Counted from the stretch's first letter, positions 35,751 to 44,420 are shown. The stretch: 64,000 nucleotides of DNA from Soonwooa sp032062245 (GCF_032062245.1 NZ_DAMBQF010000007.1:1-64000); one strand, 5' to 3'. The notes: generated by a model from the sequence alone, not told the origin. A program made the numbers and translations.

Positions 35751-36452
35751 ATGAAAAAACAAGCTATAGCGCTATTTGTTTTAGCAGTATTCAGTATTTC
35801 TTGTGCGCATAAGGAGAAACAAGGTGCTGACAAATATACAGATGATCAAAAAGCATCTTATTATATTGGTTTGAGCATTGCTCAAAATATGAAGCAAGAA
35901 GGTTTTAAAGTAGATGCAGATCTTTTAGCTAGAGCTATTAAAGAAGAAATGGATGGAAAGCCAAAATTGTTGCCCGCTGAAGATATGAACACTTTTTTGC
36001 AGAATTTTATGCAGAAGCAAGGTGAGAAAAAAATGTCTCAAGAATCAGCAAAAGCAGGTGAGAACAAGAATAAAGGTCTAGAATTTCTTGCAAAGAATAA
36101 AACCAATGCTAATGTAAAAACTACTGCTTCTGGTTTGCAATATGAAGTTTTGCAAGAAGGTGACGGTAAAACAAAACCGACGGCAACCAGCGTTGTTTTA
36201 GTAAAATATACTGGTAAATTGTTGGATGGAACTGTGTTCGACTCTACCGACAAAAATGGAGGAGCACCAGTGGATATACACTTGGATCAAGTGATTAAAG
36301 GTTGGACAGAAGGTATTCAGTTGATGAGCAAAGGCGCTAAATACACATTTTATATTCCTTCGGATTTGGCTTATGGGGATCAAGATATGGGTGATGCTAT
36401 TCCTGGAGGATCTACTCTTATTTTTGATGTAGAACTAGTGAATGTAAAATAG
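35751..36452 (+). CDS. FKBP-type peptidyl-prolyl isomerase lipoprotein
   Basis: A 233-residue FkpA-like folding factor. The signal ends in the lipobox SISC (Cys 18), so it is membrane-anchored. Residues about 28-110 are the helical FKBP_N dimerisation domain (DQKASYYIGLSIAQNM, LLARAIKEEM). Residues 125-233 are the FKBP domain, with VLVKYTGKLLDGTVFDST, VIKGWTEGIQLM and IPSDLAYGDQ. It acts on periplasmic or surface lipoprotein folding. Clear terminator downstream. Confidence 0.92.
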   Translation: MKKQAIALFVLAVFSISCAHKEKQGADKYTDDQKASYYIGLSIAQNMKQEGFKVDADLLARAIKEEMDGKPKLLPAEDMNTFLQNFMQKQGEKKMSQESAKAGENKNKGLEFLAKNKTNANVKTTASGLQYEVLQEGDGKTKPTATSVVLVKYTGKLLDGTVFDSTDKNGGAPVDIHLDQVIKGWTEGIQLMSKGAKYTFYIPSDLAYGDQDMGDAIPGGSTLIFDVELVNVK

Positions 36453-36473
36453 ATTGCAAACCATATTAAAATT

Positions 36474-36505
36474 AAAAACCTCGGCTAAATAGCTGAGGTT
36501 TTTCT
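36474..36505. terminator. Terminator after the FKBP gene
   Basis: AAAAACCTCGGCTA (36474-36487) pairs with TAGCTGAGGTTTTT (36490-36503; one G-U), ending in a T run. It also faces clpB. Confidence 0.85.
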
Positions 36506-36546
36506 AGTTTAATATATTCTTAGGCTTCGATCAGAAACCATTTGTT

Positions 36547-39138
36547 TTATTCTGTCGGTCTGAAAACCAAACCAGTTTCTGGGAAATAATCCATTGTAAT
36601 TCTATCGCCGTCGTTCACGTTTCCGGCTAAGATTTCTTTAGACAATTTGTTCAAAACATCTTGCTGAATTACTCTTTTCAAAGGTCGTGCTCCGAAAACA
36701 GGGTCGTAACCTTTGTTCATCAAATAATCCAAAGCATCGTGAGTTGCCGTTAAAATAATATTTCGTTGAGCCAAAAGCGTATTCAAGCCTCGCAATTGAT
36801 ACTGTACGATTTTTCCGATATTCTTTTTGGTTAAAGGTTGGAACAATACGATTTCATCAATTCTGTTCAAGAATTCTGGTCTTAAACTTTGTTTTAAAAG
36901 GTCGAAAACTTCTTCTCTTGTTTTGTCAAGAACTTCATCGAAATTGTTGTCATCTAATTTCTCAAAGTTTTCTTGAATTAAATGCGAACCTAAATTCGAA
37001 GTCATAATGATTATCGAATTCTTGAAATTCACGACGCGACCTTTATTATCGGTTAAGCGACCATCGTCCAAAACCTGCAACAGCGTGTTGAAAACATCGG
37101 GATGCGCTTTTTCGATTTCGTCCAAAAGCACCACAGAATAAGGTCTTCTTCTTACAGCTTCCGTCAATTGTCCGCCTTCATCGTAACCAACGTATCCTGG
37201 AGGCGCACCAACCAAACGAGAAACGCTGTGACGCTCCTGATATTCGCTCATATCAATTCTTGTCATGTTGTTTTCGTCATCGAAAAGCAATTCTGCTAAG
37301 GCTTTCGCCAACTCGGTTTTACCGACACCTGTTGTTCCTAAAAACAAGAACGAACCAATTGGTTTTTTATCGTCGCTCAAGCCAGCTCTGTTTCTTCTGA
37401 TTGCGTCTGCAACGGCTTGTATTGCTTCGTCTTGACCAACCACACGTTTGTGCAATTCGTCTTCTAAGTGCAATAATTTTTCTCTTTCGGATTGAATTAA
37501 TTTGGTTACCGGAATTCCAGTCCATTTTCCAATCACTTCCGCGATATTTTCAGAAGTTACTTCTTCTTTAATCAATTCATTTTGATGGTTTTGCATTTCC
37601 AATTCCACCTTTTTAAGTTGATCTTCTTTTTCGCGAAGTTTTCCGTATTGTATTTCGGCAACTTTTGCGTAATCACCTGCTCTTGAAGCACGTTCAGCTT
37701 CTAATTTTAGCGCTTCTATTTCTTTTTTAATGCTGGTTAAATCTTCAGATTTTTGTTTCTCTTTTAACCATTTTGCATTTATATCGTTTCTTTGTTCCGT
37801 AATTTTCGACAAATCCTCTTTCAAATGGTCAATTTTCGTTTGGTTGCCTTCTCTCGAAATAGCCGCCAATTCGATTTCCATTTGCATGATTTTTCTATCC
37901 AAAACGTCCAATTCTTCGGGTTTTGAATTGATTTCCATTCTCAATTTTGCAGAAGCTTCGTCAATCAAATCGATGGCTTTATCTGGCAAAAATCGGTCAG
38001 AAATATAACGCTGAGACATTTCTACCGCCGCAATAATCGCTTCGTCTTTGATGCGAACTTTGTGGTGGGCTTCGTATTTATCTTTAATACCCCTCAAAAT
38101 CGAAATCGCAGATTCGGTATCTGGTTCTTCCACCATTACTTTTTGGAAACGTCTTTCAAGGGCTTTATCTTTTTCAAAATATTTTTGATATTCATTTAAA
38201 GTTGTAGCACCAATTGCTCTCAGTTCTCCTCTTGCTAAAGCAGGTTTCAAAATATTTGCAGCATCCATTGCTCCTTCGCCACCTCCAGCTCCAACCAAAG
38301 TGTGGATTTCGTCGATGAAAAGGATGATTTGTCCATCAGATTTCGTTACTTCATTCACTACCGATTTCAAACGCTCTTCGAATTCTCCTTTGTATTTTGC
38401 GCCAGCAATCAAAGCTCCCATATCCAAAGAATAAAGGGTTTTATCCATCAAGTTTTCTGGTACGTCACCGGAAATAATTCTGTGTGCGATTCCTTCTGCA
38501 ATCGCGGTTTTACCAACACCTGGTTCTCCAATTAAAATTGGGTTATTCTTAGTTCTTCTCGAGAGAATTTGCAAAACTCTACGGATTTCTTCATCACGAC
38601 CGATAACGGGGTCTAATTTTCCTTCGGCAGCGAGTTCGTTGAAGTTTTTTGCGTATTTATTTAAACTTTGATAAGTTTCCTCAGAACTTGCAGAAGTTGC
38701 TTTCGAACCTTTACGAAGTTCTTTAATTCCGCCTTCCAAAAGGCTTTTCGTAACGCCCATGTCTTTTAACATTTGCGAAACTGGAGAATTTACTTCAATT
38801 AAAGACAACCAAAGATGCTCGATGGTTACGAACTCATCACCCATTTTCTTCGCAATATTTGGTGCGTCCAGCAAAACTTTGTTTGCAGTTTGAGAAAGAT
38901 AAATGTTTCCACCTTCAACTTTTGGAAGTTTCTCGATGCTTTCGCGGTTTCTGGCTCTTACCAAATCGGCGTCTGCTTCGGATTTTTTCAAAAGGAAAGG
39001 CGATATATTTTCATCCACTTGGAAGATTCCTTCCAAAAGATGTTGCGGCTCAATCTGTTGGTTGCCAAACTCTATTGCCACTTGTTGTGCAGCTTGGATG
39101 GCTTCTTGTGATTTTACTGTGTATTGATTTAAGTTCAT
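36547..39138 (-). CDS. clpB: ATP-dependent disaggregase ClpB
   Basis: Hsp104/ClpB chaperone that threads aggregated proteins with DnaK. Order: Clp N-domain (1-145), first AAA+ with GEPGVGKTA near 208 and FIDEIHTLVGAG, coiled-coil middle domain (about 400-530), second AAA+ with GTTGVGKTE near 604, LLDEIEKAHPDVF, and GARPLKR at the C-terminal sensor. Length 863 is typical. The middle domain separates it from ClpA and ClpC. An inverted repeat lies just upstream of its start. Confidence 0.97.
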   Translation of the reverse strand: MNLNQYTVKSQEAIQAAQQVAIEFGNQQIEPQHLLEGIFQVDENISPFLLKKSEADADLVRARNRESIEKLPKVEGGNIYLSQTANKVLLDAPNIAKKMGDEFVTIEHLWLSLIEVNSPVSQMLKDMGVTKSLLEGGIKELRKGSKATSASSEETYQSLNKYAKNFNELAAEGKLDPVIGRDEEIRRVLQILSRRTKNNPILIGEPGVGKTAIAEGIAHRIISGDVPENLMDKTLYSLDMGALIAGAKYKGEFEERLKSVVNEVTKSDGQIILFIDEIHTLVGAGGGEGAMDAANILKPALARGELRAIGATTLNEYQKYFEKDKALERRFQKVMVEEPDTESAISILRGIKDKYEAHHKVRIKDEAIIAAVEMSQRYISDRFLPDKAIDLIDEASAKLRMEINSKPEELDVLDRKIMQMEIELAAISREGNQTKIDHLKEDLSKITEQRNDINAKWLKEKQKSEDLTSIKKEIEALKLEAERASRAGDYAKVAEIQYGKLREKEDQLKKVELEMQNHQNELIKEEVTSENIAEVIGKWTGIPVTKLIQSEREKLLHLEDELHKRVVGQDEAIQAVADAIRRNRAGLSDDKKPIGSFLFLGTTGVGKTELAKALAELLFDDENNMTRIDMSEYQERHSVSRLVGAPPGYVGYDEGGQLTEAVRRRPYSVVLLDEIEKAHPDVFNTLLQVLDDGRLTDNKGRVVNFKNSIIIMTSNLGSHLIQENFEKLDDNNFDEVLDKTREEVFDLLKQSLRPEFLNRIDEIVLFQPLTKKNIGKIVQYQLRGLNTLLAQRNIILTATHDALDYLMNKGYDPVFGARPLKRVIQQDVLNKLSKEILAGNVNDGDRITMDYFPETGLVFRPTE

Positions 39139-39172
39139 ATTATGTTGTGTGTTTTAATCTTGTTTAAAATTT

Positions 39173-39237
39173 TTAGAGATTGAGTTTTAAATTATCTTTT
39201 TAGATACTAATATTGTCATCTAAAACTCAACTTCTAA
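39173..39237. repeat. Imperfect 20-bp inverted repeat upstream of clpB
   Basis: 39173-39192 pairs with 39218-39237 at 17 of 20 positions; the core TTGAGTTTTA/TAAAACTCAA is perfect over 10 bp. The loop is 25 bases. It lies 35 bases before the clpB ATG in its transcription direction, so it could sit in the leader. Confidence 0.65.
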
Positions 39238-39583
39238 ATTCAATCATTTAATTCTGAATCTTAGTTTGCAAAAACTGTTCTTTTATGAAATTCACTAAAA
39301 ATTACGCCAAAATTTCCGAAATATTAAAATTTAACCTAAGTTTAACTTGACAAAATTTCCGAATTGATTGTTTTTGTGAGGTTTTCAGTCGGTCAATACT
39401 TCAAATATCTTTTGTTAGTGGGCTTTTCTAAAAATCAGACTATTTATTTAGGCAGCATAAATAGACCTAATTCCGTTTTAATATTATCATGTGAAATTTT
39501 GACGTCTAATTTAGATTGATGCTAAATTATTTTTAAAGATAAATTGTAAATTAGAATATTGTTAAACTCTGAAAATTAGTAGT
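39238..39583. other. AT-rich intergenic stretch, no gene seen
   Basis: Apart from the inverted repeat to its left, I see no ORF, RNA or terminator here. It must hold the clpB promoter (leftward) and that of the 85-aa ORF (rightward). No CIRCE-like element (TTAGCACTC-N9-GAGTGCTAA) was found. Confidence 0.4.
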
Positions 39584-39841
39584 ATGAAAAATTGGAAATT
39601 TGCTTCGTTTATAGAAGTTGATAAAGAATTTAGAGTGCAAGGTCTTAATATTTGGAACCACTATTGGCATTGCTATGATCGTAATGTGGAAGTTTTGCAT
39701 CCTACCAAACATCATCAATACCGTTTTAAAGAATATGAAATACCTACGCAAGAAAAATCTGTAAATTTTGTTGCAGGTGAGTTTTCTGATGGGCAAATTG
39801 GGATTTTTCTCAGAGATGAATTGCAAGAGGGAATTTTGTGA
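39584..39841 (+). CDS. Small hypothetical protein (85 aa)
   Basis: A compact, soluble protein rich in Trp, His and Phe (MKNWKFASFIEVDKEF, WNHYWHCYDRNVEVLH), ending GEFSDGQIGIFLRDE. Amino-acid composition and codon use look like a real gene, and no longer ORF competes on the other strand except a weak one (98 codons, 39551-39847) without family features. No family recognised. It stands alone 124 bases before the paaG-like gene. Confidence 0.55.
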   Translation: MKNWKFASFIEVDKEFRVQGLNIWNHYWHCYDRNVEVLHPTKHHQYRFKEYEIPTQEKSVNFVAGEFSDGQIGIFLRDELQEGIL

Positions 39842-39965
39842 AATCACTGATATGTGGTAACGAGGTTTTGAAGATGATGTTTTAAACTATGTTTTGCGTT
39901 TTAATTTCTTTATTCAGGTTTTGTAAGTCTGCAAATAGTTTTATCTTTGGGAAAACCCTGTTGGT

Positions 39966-40766
39966 ATGTACACACAATTTGAAGTTGAATCCCACTTTGA
40001 CGGGAGATTACAAGTTATATTTCTTAATCAGCCAGAAGTTTTTAACAGCTTAAATAAAGTGATGTTAAAAGAATTACGTTCTGCTGTTGAAGCGTTCGGA
40101 AAGGACGAAACTGTTAGATGTATCGCTATTTCTGGGCGTGGAAAAGCTTTTTGCGCTGGTCAAAACTTAAAAGATGCCGTTGATCTTAAAGATCATGTCG
40201 ACGATGACCGCGAAATCCAAAGAATTGTTATCGATTATTACAACCCGTTGGTTGAAGCGATTACACATTCTAAAAAACCGATTATCTCATTGGTTAACGG
40301 TCCCGCAGTTGGTGCTGGTGCGATGTTAGCCTTGATTACAGATTTTACTTTGGCGACAGAAAGTGCTTATTTTTCTTTAGCTTTTGCAAATATTGGATTG
40401 ATTCCTGATACTGCGGGAACATATTATTTGCCACGACTTGTCGGTCATCAATTGGCGAGTTATCTAGCTTTTACTGGTAAAAAAGTGCCAGCAATGGAAG
40501 CCAAAAAATTAGGAATGATTGCTGATGTTTTCCCAGATACGGAATTTGCAGAGAAGTCTTTTGAAATCCTTGGACATCTTTCTTTTGCGGCAACTAAAGC
40601 GATTGGATTGACTAAGAAAGCTTTCTTCGAAGCAGAATCTAACACGTTGAAAGAACAATTGGATCTAGAGTCGATTTATCAACAATCTGCGGCGCAGTCG
40701 CACGATTTTAGAGAAGGAATTACAGCTTTCTTAGAAAAGCGCAAACCAAATTACATTGGGAAATAG
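39966..40766 (+). CDS. Enoyl-CoA hydratase/isomerase family protein, PaaG-like
   Basis: A 266-residue crotonase-fold enzyme. Oxyanion-hole segments are AISGRGKAFCAGQNL and NGPAVGAGAMLAL; IPDTAGTYYLPRLVG is close to the PaaG pattern, where Asp acts as base in epoxyphenylacetyl-CoA ring opening to the oxepin. The next gene is a PaaI-like thioesterase, its usual partner. No other phenylacetate genes are in this window, so general enoyl-CoA chemistry is also possible. Confidence 0.8.
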   Translation: MYTQFEVESHFDGRLQVIFLNQPEVFNSLNKVMLKELRSAVEAFGKDETVRCIAISGRGKAFCAGQNLKDAVDLKDHVDDDREIQRIVIDYYNPLVEAITHSKKPIISLVNGPAVGAGAMLALITDFTLATESAYFSLAFANIGLIPDTAGTYYLPRLVGHQLASYLAFTGKKVPAMEAKKLGMIADVFPDTEFAEKSFEILGHLSFAATKAIGLTKKAFFEAESNTLKEQLDLESIYQQSAAQSHDFREGITAFLEKRKPNYIGK

Positions 40767-40767
40767 T

Positions 40768-41187
40768 ATGAGTAATCCTTATTTTGAAGAAGCGCAAAAA
40801 CTTTATTCGCAAGATGCATTTTCGCAATGGATGGGTGTTGAATTGGTTGATGTTAAAGAAAATTATTGCCTTATCAAAATGTCAATAAAAGCAGAAATGA
40901 TTAATGGTCTTAAAACCGTCCATGGTGGTGTAACGTTTTCGTTGGCGGATTCGGCTTTGGCTTTTTCATCAAATACTAAGGGCGATGCTGCGGTGGCGCT
41001 TAACTGTTATATCAACTTTATGAAAGCAGTTCGCCTTGGTGATACGCTTTCCGCAGAAAGTATTTTGCTAAACGAAACTAGAAAAACTGCCGTTTATGAG
41101 ATTTCTGTTAAGAATCAAGATGAAGAGTTGATGGCGACTTTCCGAGGAACGGTTTATAAAATAGGAAAGAAAGTAGCTGATTTATAG
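40768..41187 (+). CDS. PaaI-like hotdog thioesterase
   Basis: A 139-residue hotdog-fold acyl-CoA thioesterase. The motif NGLKTVHGGVTFSLADSA carries the catalytic Asp and the HGG turn; ALNCYINFMKAVRLGDTL matches the family core. PaaI removes CoA from dead-end ring-hydroxylated phenylacetyl-CoA products. I choose ATG 40768 (MSNPYFEEA) rather than the in-frame ATG at 40756, which lies inside the paaG-like gene. Two bases separate its start from the upstream stop. Confidence 0.85.
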   Translation: MSNPYFEEAQKLYSQDAFSQWMGVELVDVKENYCLIKMSIKAEMINGLKTVHGGVTFSLADSALAFSSNTKGDAAVALNCYINFMKAVRLGDTLSAESILLNETRKTAVYEISVKNQDEELMATFRGTVYKIGKKVADL

Positions 41188-41208
41188 TTGATTAGTTTTA
41201 AAATTATA

Positions 41209-41240
41209 AAAAGTTCAAAATTTATTTTGGACTTTCATTT
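41209..41240 (+). terminator. Weak terminator after the paaI-like gene
   Basis: AAAAGTTCAAAA pairs with TTTTGGACTTTC imperfectly and is followed by ATTTT. It overlaps the -33 element of the next promoter. Confidence 0.4.
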
Positions 41241-41255
41241 TAATTATTAACTTTG
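41227..41255 (+). promoter_or_regulatory. Promoter of the membrane-protein/winged-helix operon
   Basis: TTG at 41227-41229, 18-base spacer, TAACTTTG at 41248-41255, an exact match to the Bacteroidota -7 consensus. The start codon is 18 bases downstream. The -7 element overlaps the left arm of the ACTTTG-N5-CAAAGT palindrome. Confidence 0.6.
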
Positions 41256-41266
41256 TGTTTCAAAGT
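41250..41266. promoter_or_regulatory. Palindrome ACTTTG-N5-CAAAGT, candidate operator 1
   Basis: ACTTTG (41250-41255) and CAAAGT (41261-41266) form a perfect inverted repeat around TGTTT. It overlaps the -7 promoter box and would cover the transcription start. The same arms and spacer length recur at 42235-42251. Confidence 0.5.
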
Positions 41267-41273
41267 GCTTTAT

Positions 41274-41885
41274 ATGAAGTCAAATAATATTCAAAACGAT
41301 TTGCAACACATCCGTCAAATGATGGAGCGTAGTTCTCGATTCATTTCTTTGAGCGGTTTGTCAGGTGTTTTCGCTGGAATAACCGCTTTGGTAGGTGCTT
41401 TTTTTGGTCATCAAGTTTTTCAAAGTAAAGATATTTCTTATTTTGATAATTCTGGAGGCGTGTACGAATTCCACTTTATCAAAAAACTATTTTTAATAGG
41501 TTTAGGAATTTTATTGGTTGCTTTGTTTTTTGGATATTTTTTTACTGCTCGTAAATCTAAACAACAGAATCAAAAAATTTGGGATGCCACGACAAAACGT
41601 TTATTGATTAATTTTGCAATTCCGTTGGTTACAGGAGGACTGTTTTCTCTAGGCCTTATTTATCAACATTATTTTGCGATGATCGCACCAGCAACTTTGA
41701 TATTTTATGGATTGGCTTTGGTCAATGCGGAACGTTATACTTTGACAGATGTTAAATATTTAGGGATTTCCGAAATTGTTTTGGGATTGTTGTCCTTATT
41801 CTTTTTAGGTTACGGATTGCTGTTTTGGGCAATTGGCTTTGGCGTTTTGCATATTGTTTACGGTTTAATGATGTATAAAAAATAA
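41274..41885 (+). CDS. Small multi-span membrane protein
   Basis: A 203-residue inner-membrane protein with about six hydrophobic segments, after a short soluble N-terminus (MKSNNIQNDLQHIRQMMERSS). ATG 41274 is chosen; an in-frame ATG at 41253 lies within the promoter. Similar proteins beside a winged-helix regulator are, from memory, common in flavobacteria but have no known role. It is followed by the regulator after 38 bases. Confidence 0.75.
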   Translation: MKSNNIQNDLQHIRQMMERSSRFISLSGLSGVFAGITALVGAFFGHQVFQSKDISYFDNSGGVYEFHFIKKLFLIGLGILLVALFFGYFFTARKSKQQNQKIWDATTKRLLINFAIPLVTGGLFSLGLIYQHYFAMIAPATLIFYGLALVNAERYTLTDVKYLGISEIVLGLLSLFFLGYGLLFWAIGFGVLHIVYGLMMYKK

Positions 41886-41923
41886 GATTCGAAATAGGTT
41901 TAGAATTGTTAATATTTTAAAAA

Positions 41924-42214
41924 ATGCTTAATATTAACTTACTCAATAAAGAATTTGAAAGTAGGGTACGACTTGGGATCATGTCGGTGCTGATCGTCAA
42001 TGACTGGGTAGATTTTAACGAAATGAAAAAATTGCTGAATATCACCGATGGTAATTTAGCGAGTCACAGTTCGGCTTTGGAGAAGAGTGCTTACATCGAG
42101 ATTAAAAAAGAATTTGTAGGTAAACGTCCGCGCACATCATATCGTGTAACGCAAGTTGGGAGAGAAGCTTTCCAGAAGCATATTGATGCTTTGGAAGCGA
42201 TGCTGGGGAAATAG
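41924..42214 (+). CDS. Winged-helix transcriptional regulator
   Basis: A 96-residue stand-alone winged-helix protein (PF13601/MarR-like): NDWVDFNEMKKLLNITDGNLASHSSALEKSAYIEIKK gives helix-turn-recognition helix and the wing continues GKRPRTSYRVTQVGREAFQKH. The length and lack of an effector domain suggest it forms dimers on a palindrome and may sense its signal by contact. The matching palindromes at 41250 and 42235 bracket its gene and are its likely sites (inference). Confidence 0.82.
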   Translation: MLNINLLNKEFESRVRLGIMSVLIVNDWVDFNEMKKLLNITDGNLASHSSALEKSAYIEIKKEFVGKRPRTSYRVTQVGREAFQKHIDALEAMLGK

Positions 42215-42234
42215 TATATTTTTTTTATCTAAAA

Positions 42235-42258
42235 ACTTTGAAATACAAAGTACTTTGT
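42235..42258. promoter_or_regulatory. Second ACTTTG-N5-CAAAGT palindrome, extended
   Basis: ACTTTG (42235-42240), AAATA, CAAAGT (42246-42251) repeats the arm sequence and spacing of the site at 41250. It runs on into TACTTTGT, so ACAAAGTACTTTGT (42245-42258) is itself a perfect 14-bp palindrome. It lies after the regulator gene and 128 bases before the 52-aa ORF. Confidence 0.5.
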
Positions 42259-42385
42259 TTTATAAATAAATCTATGATTCTTTAGGTGAAAATTTGTTAG
42301 ATTCTAGGCGTCCTATGTTGCGCATTGAAACATATTTTACCTGACGAACTGGCTTTTTTTCGTTGTGATTTTAATTCCAATTAAT

Positions 42386-42544
42386 ATGATTGTGACGATT
42401 TGTTTTCTATTATTTTTCGCTGTCATGCTCTTTGTTTTTCCCGAAAAGAAAGAAGGTTTCATTAAAACACAAATCTTGCTTTGTTGCAATTTTCCAATTG
42501 TATTTCTCTTTTACATCATCATATTTTATTTAACTTTTAAATAA
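42386..42544 (+). CDS. Small predicted membrane protein (52 aa)
   Basis: A short frame reading MIVTICFLLFFAVMLFVFPE, KKEGFIKTQILLCC, then NFPIVFLFYIIIFYLTFK. It has two hydrophobic segments with a charged KKEG loop between, typical of a hairpin membrane protein. It ends seven bases before the DUF4153-like start, in phase with that operon. An in-frame GTG at 42365 could extend it by seven residues. No family recognised. Confidence 0.45.
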   Translation: MIVTICFLLFFAVMLFVFPEKKEGFIKTQILLCCNFPIVFLFYIIIFYLTFK

Positions 42545-42551
42545 TTTAAAA

Positions 42552-43919
42552 ATGAAAAAAATACATTTAATTTTATGCTTTAGCATTATGTTTTTCCTAC
42601 TGTTCTACGACGAATCTGCGGGAATCAATTTAGCTTTGTTGGGAGCCGTTTACTCGATTGTGATTTATGCTTTAACACCAAAATTTTTAAGATCCGAACG
42701 ACTAAAAGTCATGCTAATTTTTAGTTTGGTTTCTTGTGGTGCATTTGCTTACTATGGTTATTTTATCTCATTTTTTGCGATTGTAATATCAGTGTTTTTA
42801 CTTCGATTATTTTCGTTGTCAAAAGAGCTAAAACCAATTTTGACCATTCCGCTCGCAATGGGGCAAGGCTTAAGTTTTCCGTTTCGATTTTTTTCATTTA
42901 AAGAATGGCTTCCGAAAACCAACACCGAGATATGTGTACAGAAAGTTTTGGCAGTTGTGGTTATTCCGAGTGCTTTTTTAATGGTGTTTTTTGCGATTTA
43001 CACTTATGAAAGCGACACTTTTGCCATCTTTTTTGGGAACATCAATTTTAATTTTAATATCTACGAAGTTCTTGCTATAAGTTTTCTTGGTTTTTTTATC
43101 GCTTTTAATGTTTGGAATATTACCATCCCAAGTTTTATTTATTCGTCGAATCATCATTTTAGAAATGATTTTGTAAACGAAGATATTGCGCAAAAACCGA
43201 CTTTCGATTTTTTAGATTTAAATCTTGAGCGTTTGAGTGGCGTTGTCTCCTTATTGTTATTAAATGTGATGCTTGTTTTCTTTTTGTTCAGTTTTAATTA
43301 TGAACAATTCTATGTTGGCGAATCTTCTGCTGCCGAACTCTCTGGCGCAACACACGAACGCGTTAATGCTGTAATTTTGAGTATCATTATGGCGGTTTTG
43401 GTGATCATGTTTTATTTTAAATCAAATTTTAACTTTGATAATCAAGCAGTTTGGTTACGTCGATTAGTGTACATCTGGATTTTACTCAATATGCTTTTGG
43501 TATTTTCAGCATTAATTAAAAATTTAGAATATGTTACAGAATTAGGTTTGACTTACAAAAGACTTGGTGTTTTTGGCTTTTTGTTGATGGCTTTGCTAGG
43601 ATTGGCTTTAACTTTCTACAAAATCTATAAACGAAAAACCAATCTTTTCTTAGTGAATACGATGCTTTGGGCATTTTATGGAATAGTTTTGGCTTGTTGT
43701 ATGGTCAATTGGGGAAGCTTGGCGACGCGATATAACTTGGAGAATAATAAGGGAAGTTTCGATTATTTGAAAAGTCTTAACTTTAATGATGATATTTTAA
43801 AAGAAGTCGATCCAAATTTTGAAAAGTATACAACGAGTTACTATTTTTCGGAAACCGCCAGCTCAAGTTTTCTCTCAAAAAACATTTATTATGAAACATT
43901 ATCTAAGCAAAAACCTTAA
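42552..43919 (+). CDS. DUF4153-like polytopic membrane protein
   Basis: A 455-residue inner-membrane protein with about 12 hydrophobic spans and a soluble C-terminal tail of about 60 residues. The segments RLFSLSKELKPILTIP, FAIYTYESDTFAIFF and NVWNITIPSFIYSS fit the DUF4153/DUF4173 group. Function unknown. It is likely co-regulated with the upstream winged-helix gene, and its 3' end overlaps the next lipoprotein gene by 29 bases. Confidence 0.72.
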   Translation: MKKIHLILCFSIMFFLLFYDESAGINLALLGAVYSIVIYALTPKFLRSERLKVMLIFSLVSCGAFAYYGYFISFFAIVISVFLLRLFSLSKELKPILTIPLAMGQGLSFPFRFFSFKEWLPKTNTEICVQKVLAVVVIPSAFLMVFFAIYTYESDTFAIFFGNINFNFNIYEVLAISFLGFFIAFNVWNITIPSFIYSSNHHFRNDFVNEDIAQKPTFDFLDLNLERLSGVVSLLLLNVMLVFFLFSFNYEQFYVGESSAAELSGATHERVNAVILSIIMAVLVIMFYFKSNFNFDNQAVWLRRLVYIWILLNMLLVFSALIKNLEYVTELGLTYKRLGVFGFLLMALLGLALTFYKIYKRKTNLFLVNTMLWAFYGIVLACCMVNWGSLATRYNLENNKGSFDYLKSLNFNDDILKEVDPNFEKYTTSYYFSETASSSFLSKNIYYETLSKQKP

Positions 43920-44391
43920 TCTTTCAATTCTAAGCTTTGTCTTGCTGGCTGTCGTTTCTTGTAAAAAAGATACTGAAAAGACTCCTGAAGATGTACAACG
44001 GGATACCGTTACAACAGTCGAAAAACCTATAGATAGTCTTTCGACGGTCTTGGACAGGAAAACGGAAACTAACCAATTTATCATCGATGTAGATGCGAGC
44101 AAGTTACCGATAAAATTAGTTGAAGAAGTTAAATTGCAAGATCAGCAAATTATTTTAAGACTTTTGAATTATGATAAACCAACACTGAAAGCTTTTATTA
44201 AACCTGACCAAGTCGATATGAACATCCGTATCAATCAAATCAGAAAACCTGATAATACTTTTGATGGTCCTTTCGGTCAAACGATAGAATACAAAACACC
44301 AAAAAAAGGCGAATATTGGTTGGTAATTTCTAAAAACAATATGGCTTCGGGAAATCCAATTGGTAAGTTTTTTATTAAAGTTGAAGATTAA
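43891..44391 (+). CDS. Small lipoprotein of unknown function
   Basis: A 166-residue predicted lipoprotein: signal LSILSFVLLAVVSC with Cys 24, then an acidic linker (KTPEDVQRDTVTTVEKP) and a beta-rich domain (NQFIIDVDASKLPIKLVEEV, YKTPKKGEYWLVISKNN). I choose ATG 43891; the longer frame from 43819 lies in the DUF4153-like gene and has no signal at its front. The overlap of 29 bases suggests coupling. It ends at a strong terminator. Confidence 0.72.
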   Translation: MKHYLSKNLNLSILSFVLLAVVSCKKDTEKTPEDVQRDTVTTVEKPIDSLSTVLDRKTETNQFIIDVDASKLPIKLVEEVKLQDQQIILRLLNYDKPTLKAFIKPDQVDMNIRINQIRKPDNTFDGPFGQTIEYKTPKKGEYWLVISKNNMASGNPIGKFFIKVED

Positions 44392-44420
44392 ATTTTAGTA
44401 AAGCCTTAGTTATAAACATA

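Noticed and set aside
39551..39847. Minus-strand 98-codon ORF opposite the 85-aa gene
   Set aside because: Sequence looks random (Ile/Phe/Asn-rich, no domain), while the plus-strand frame has a sound soluble-protein composition.
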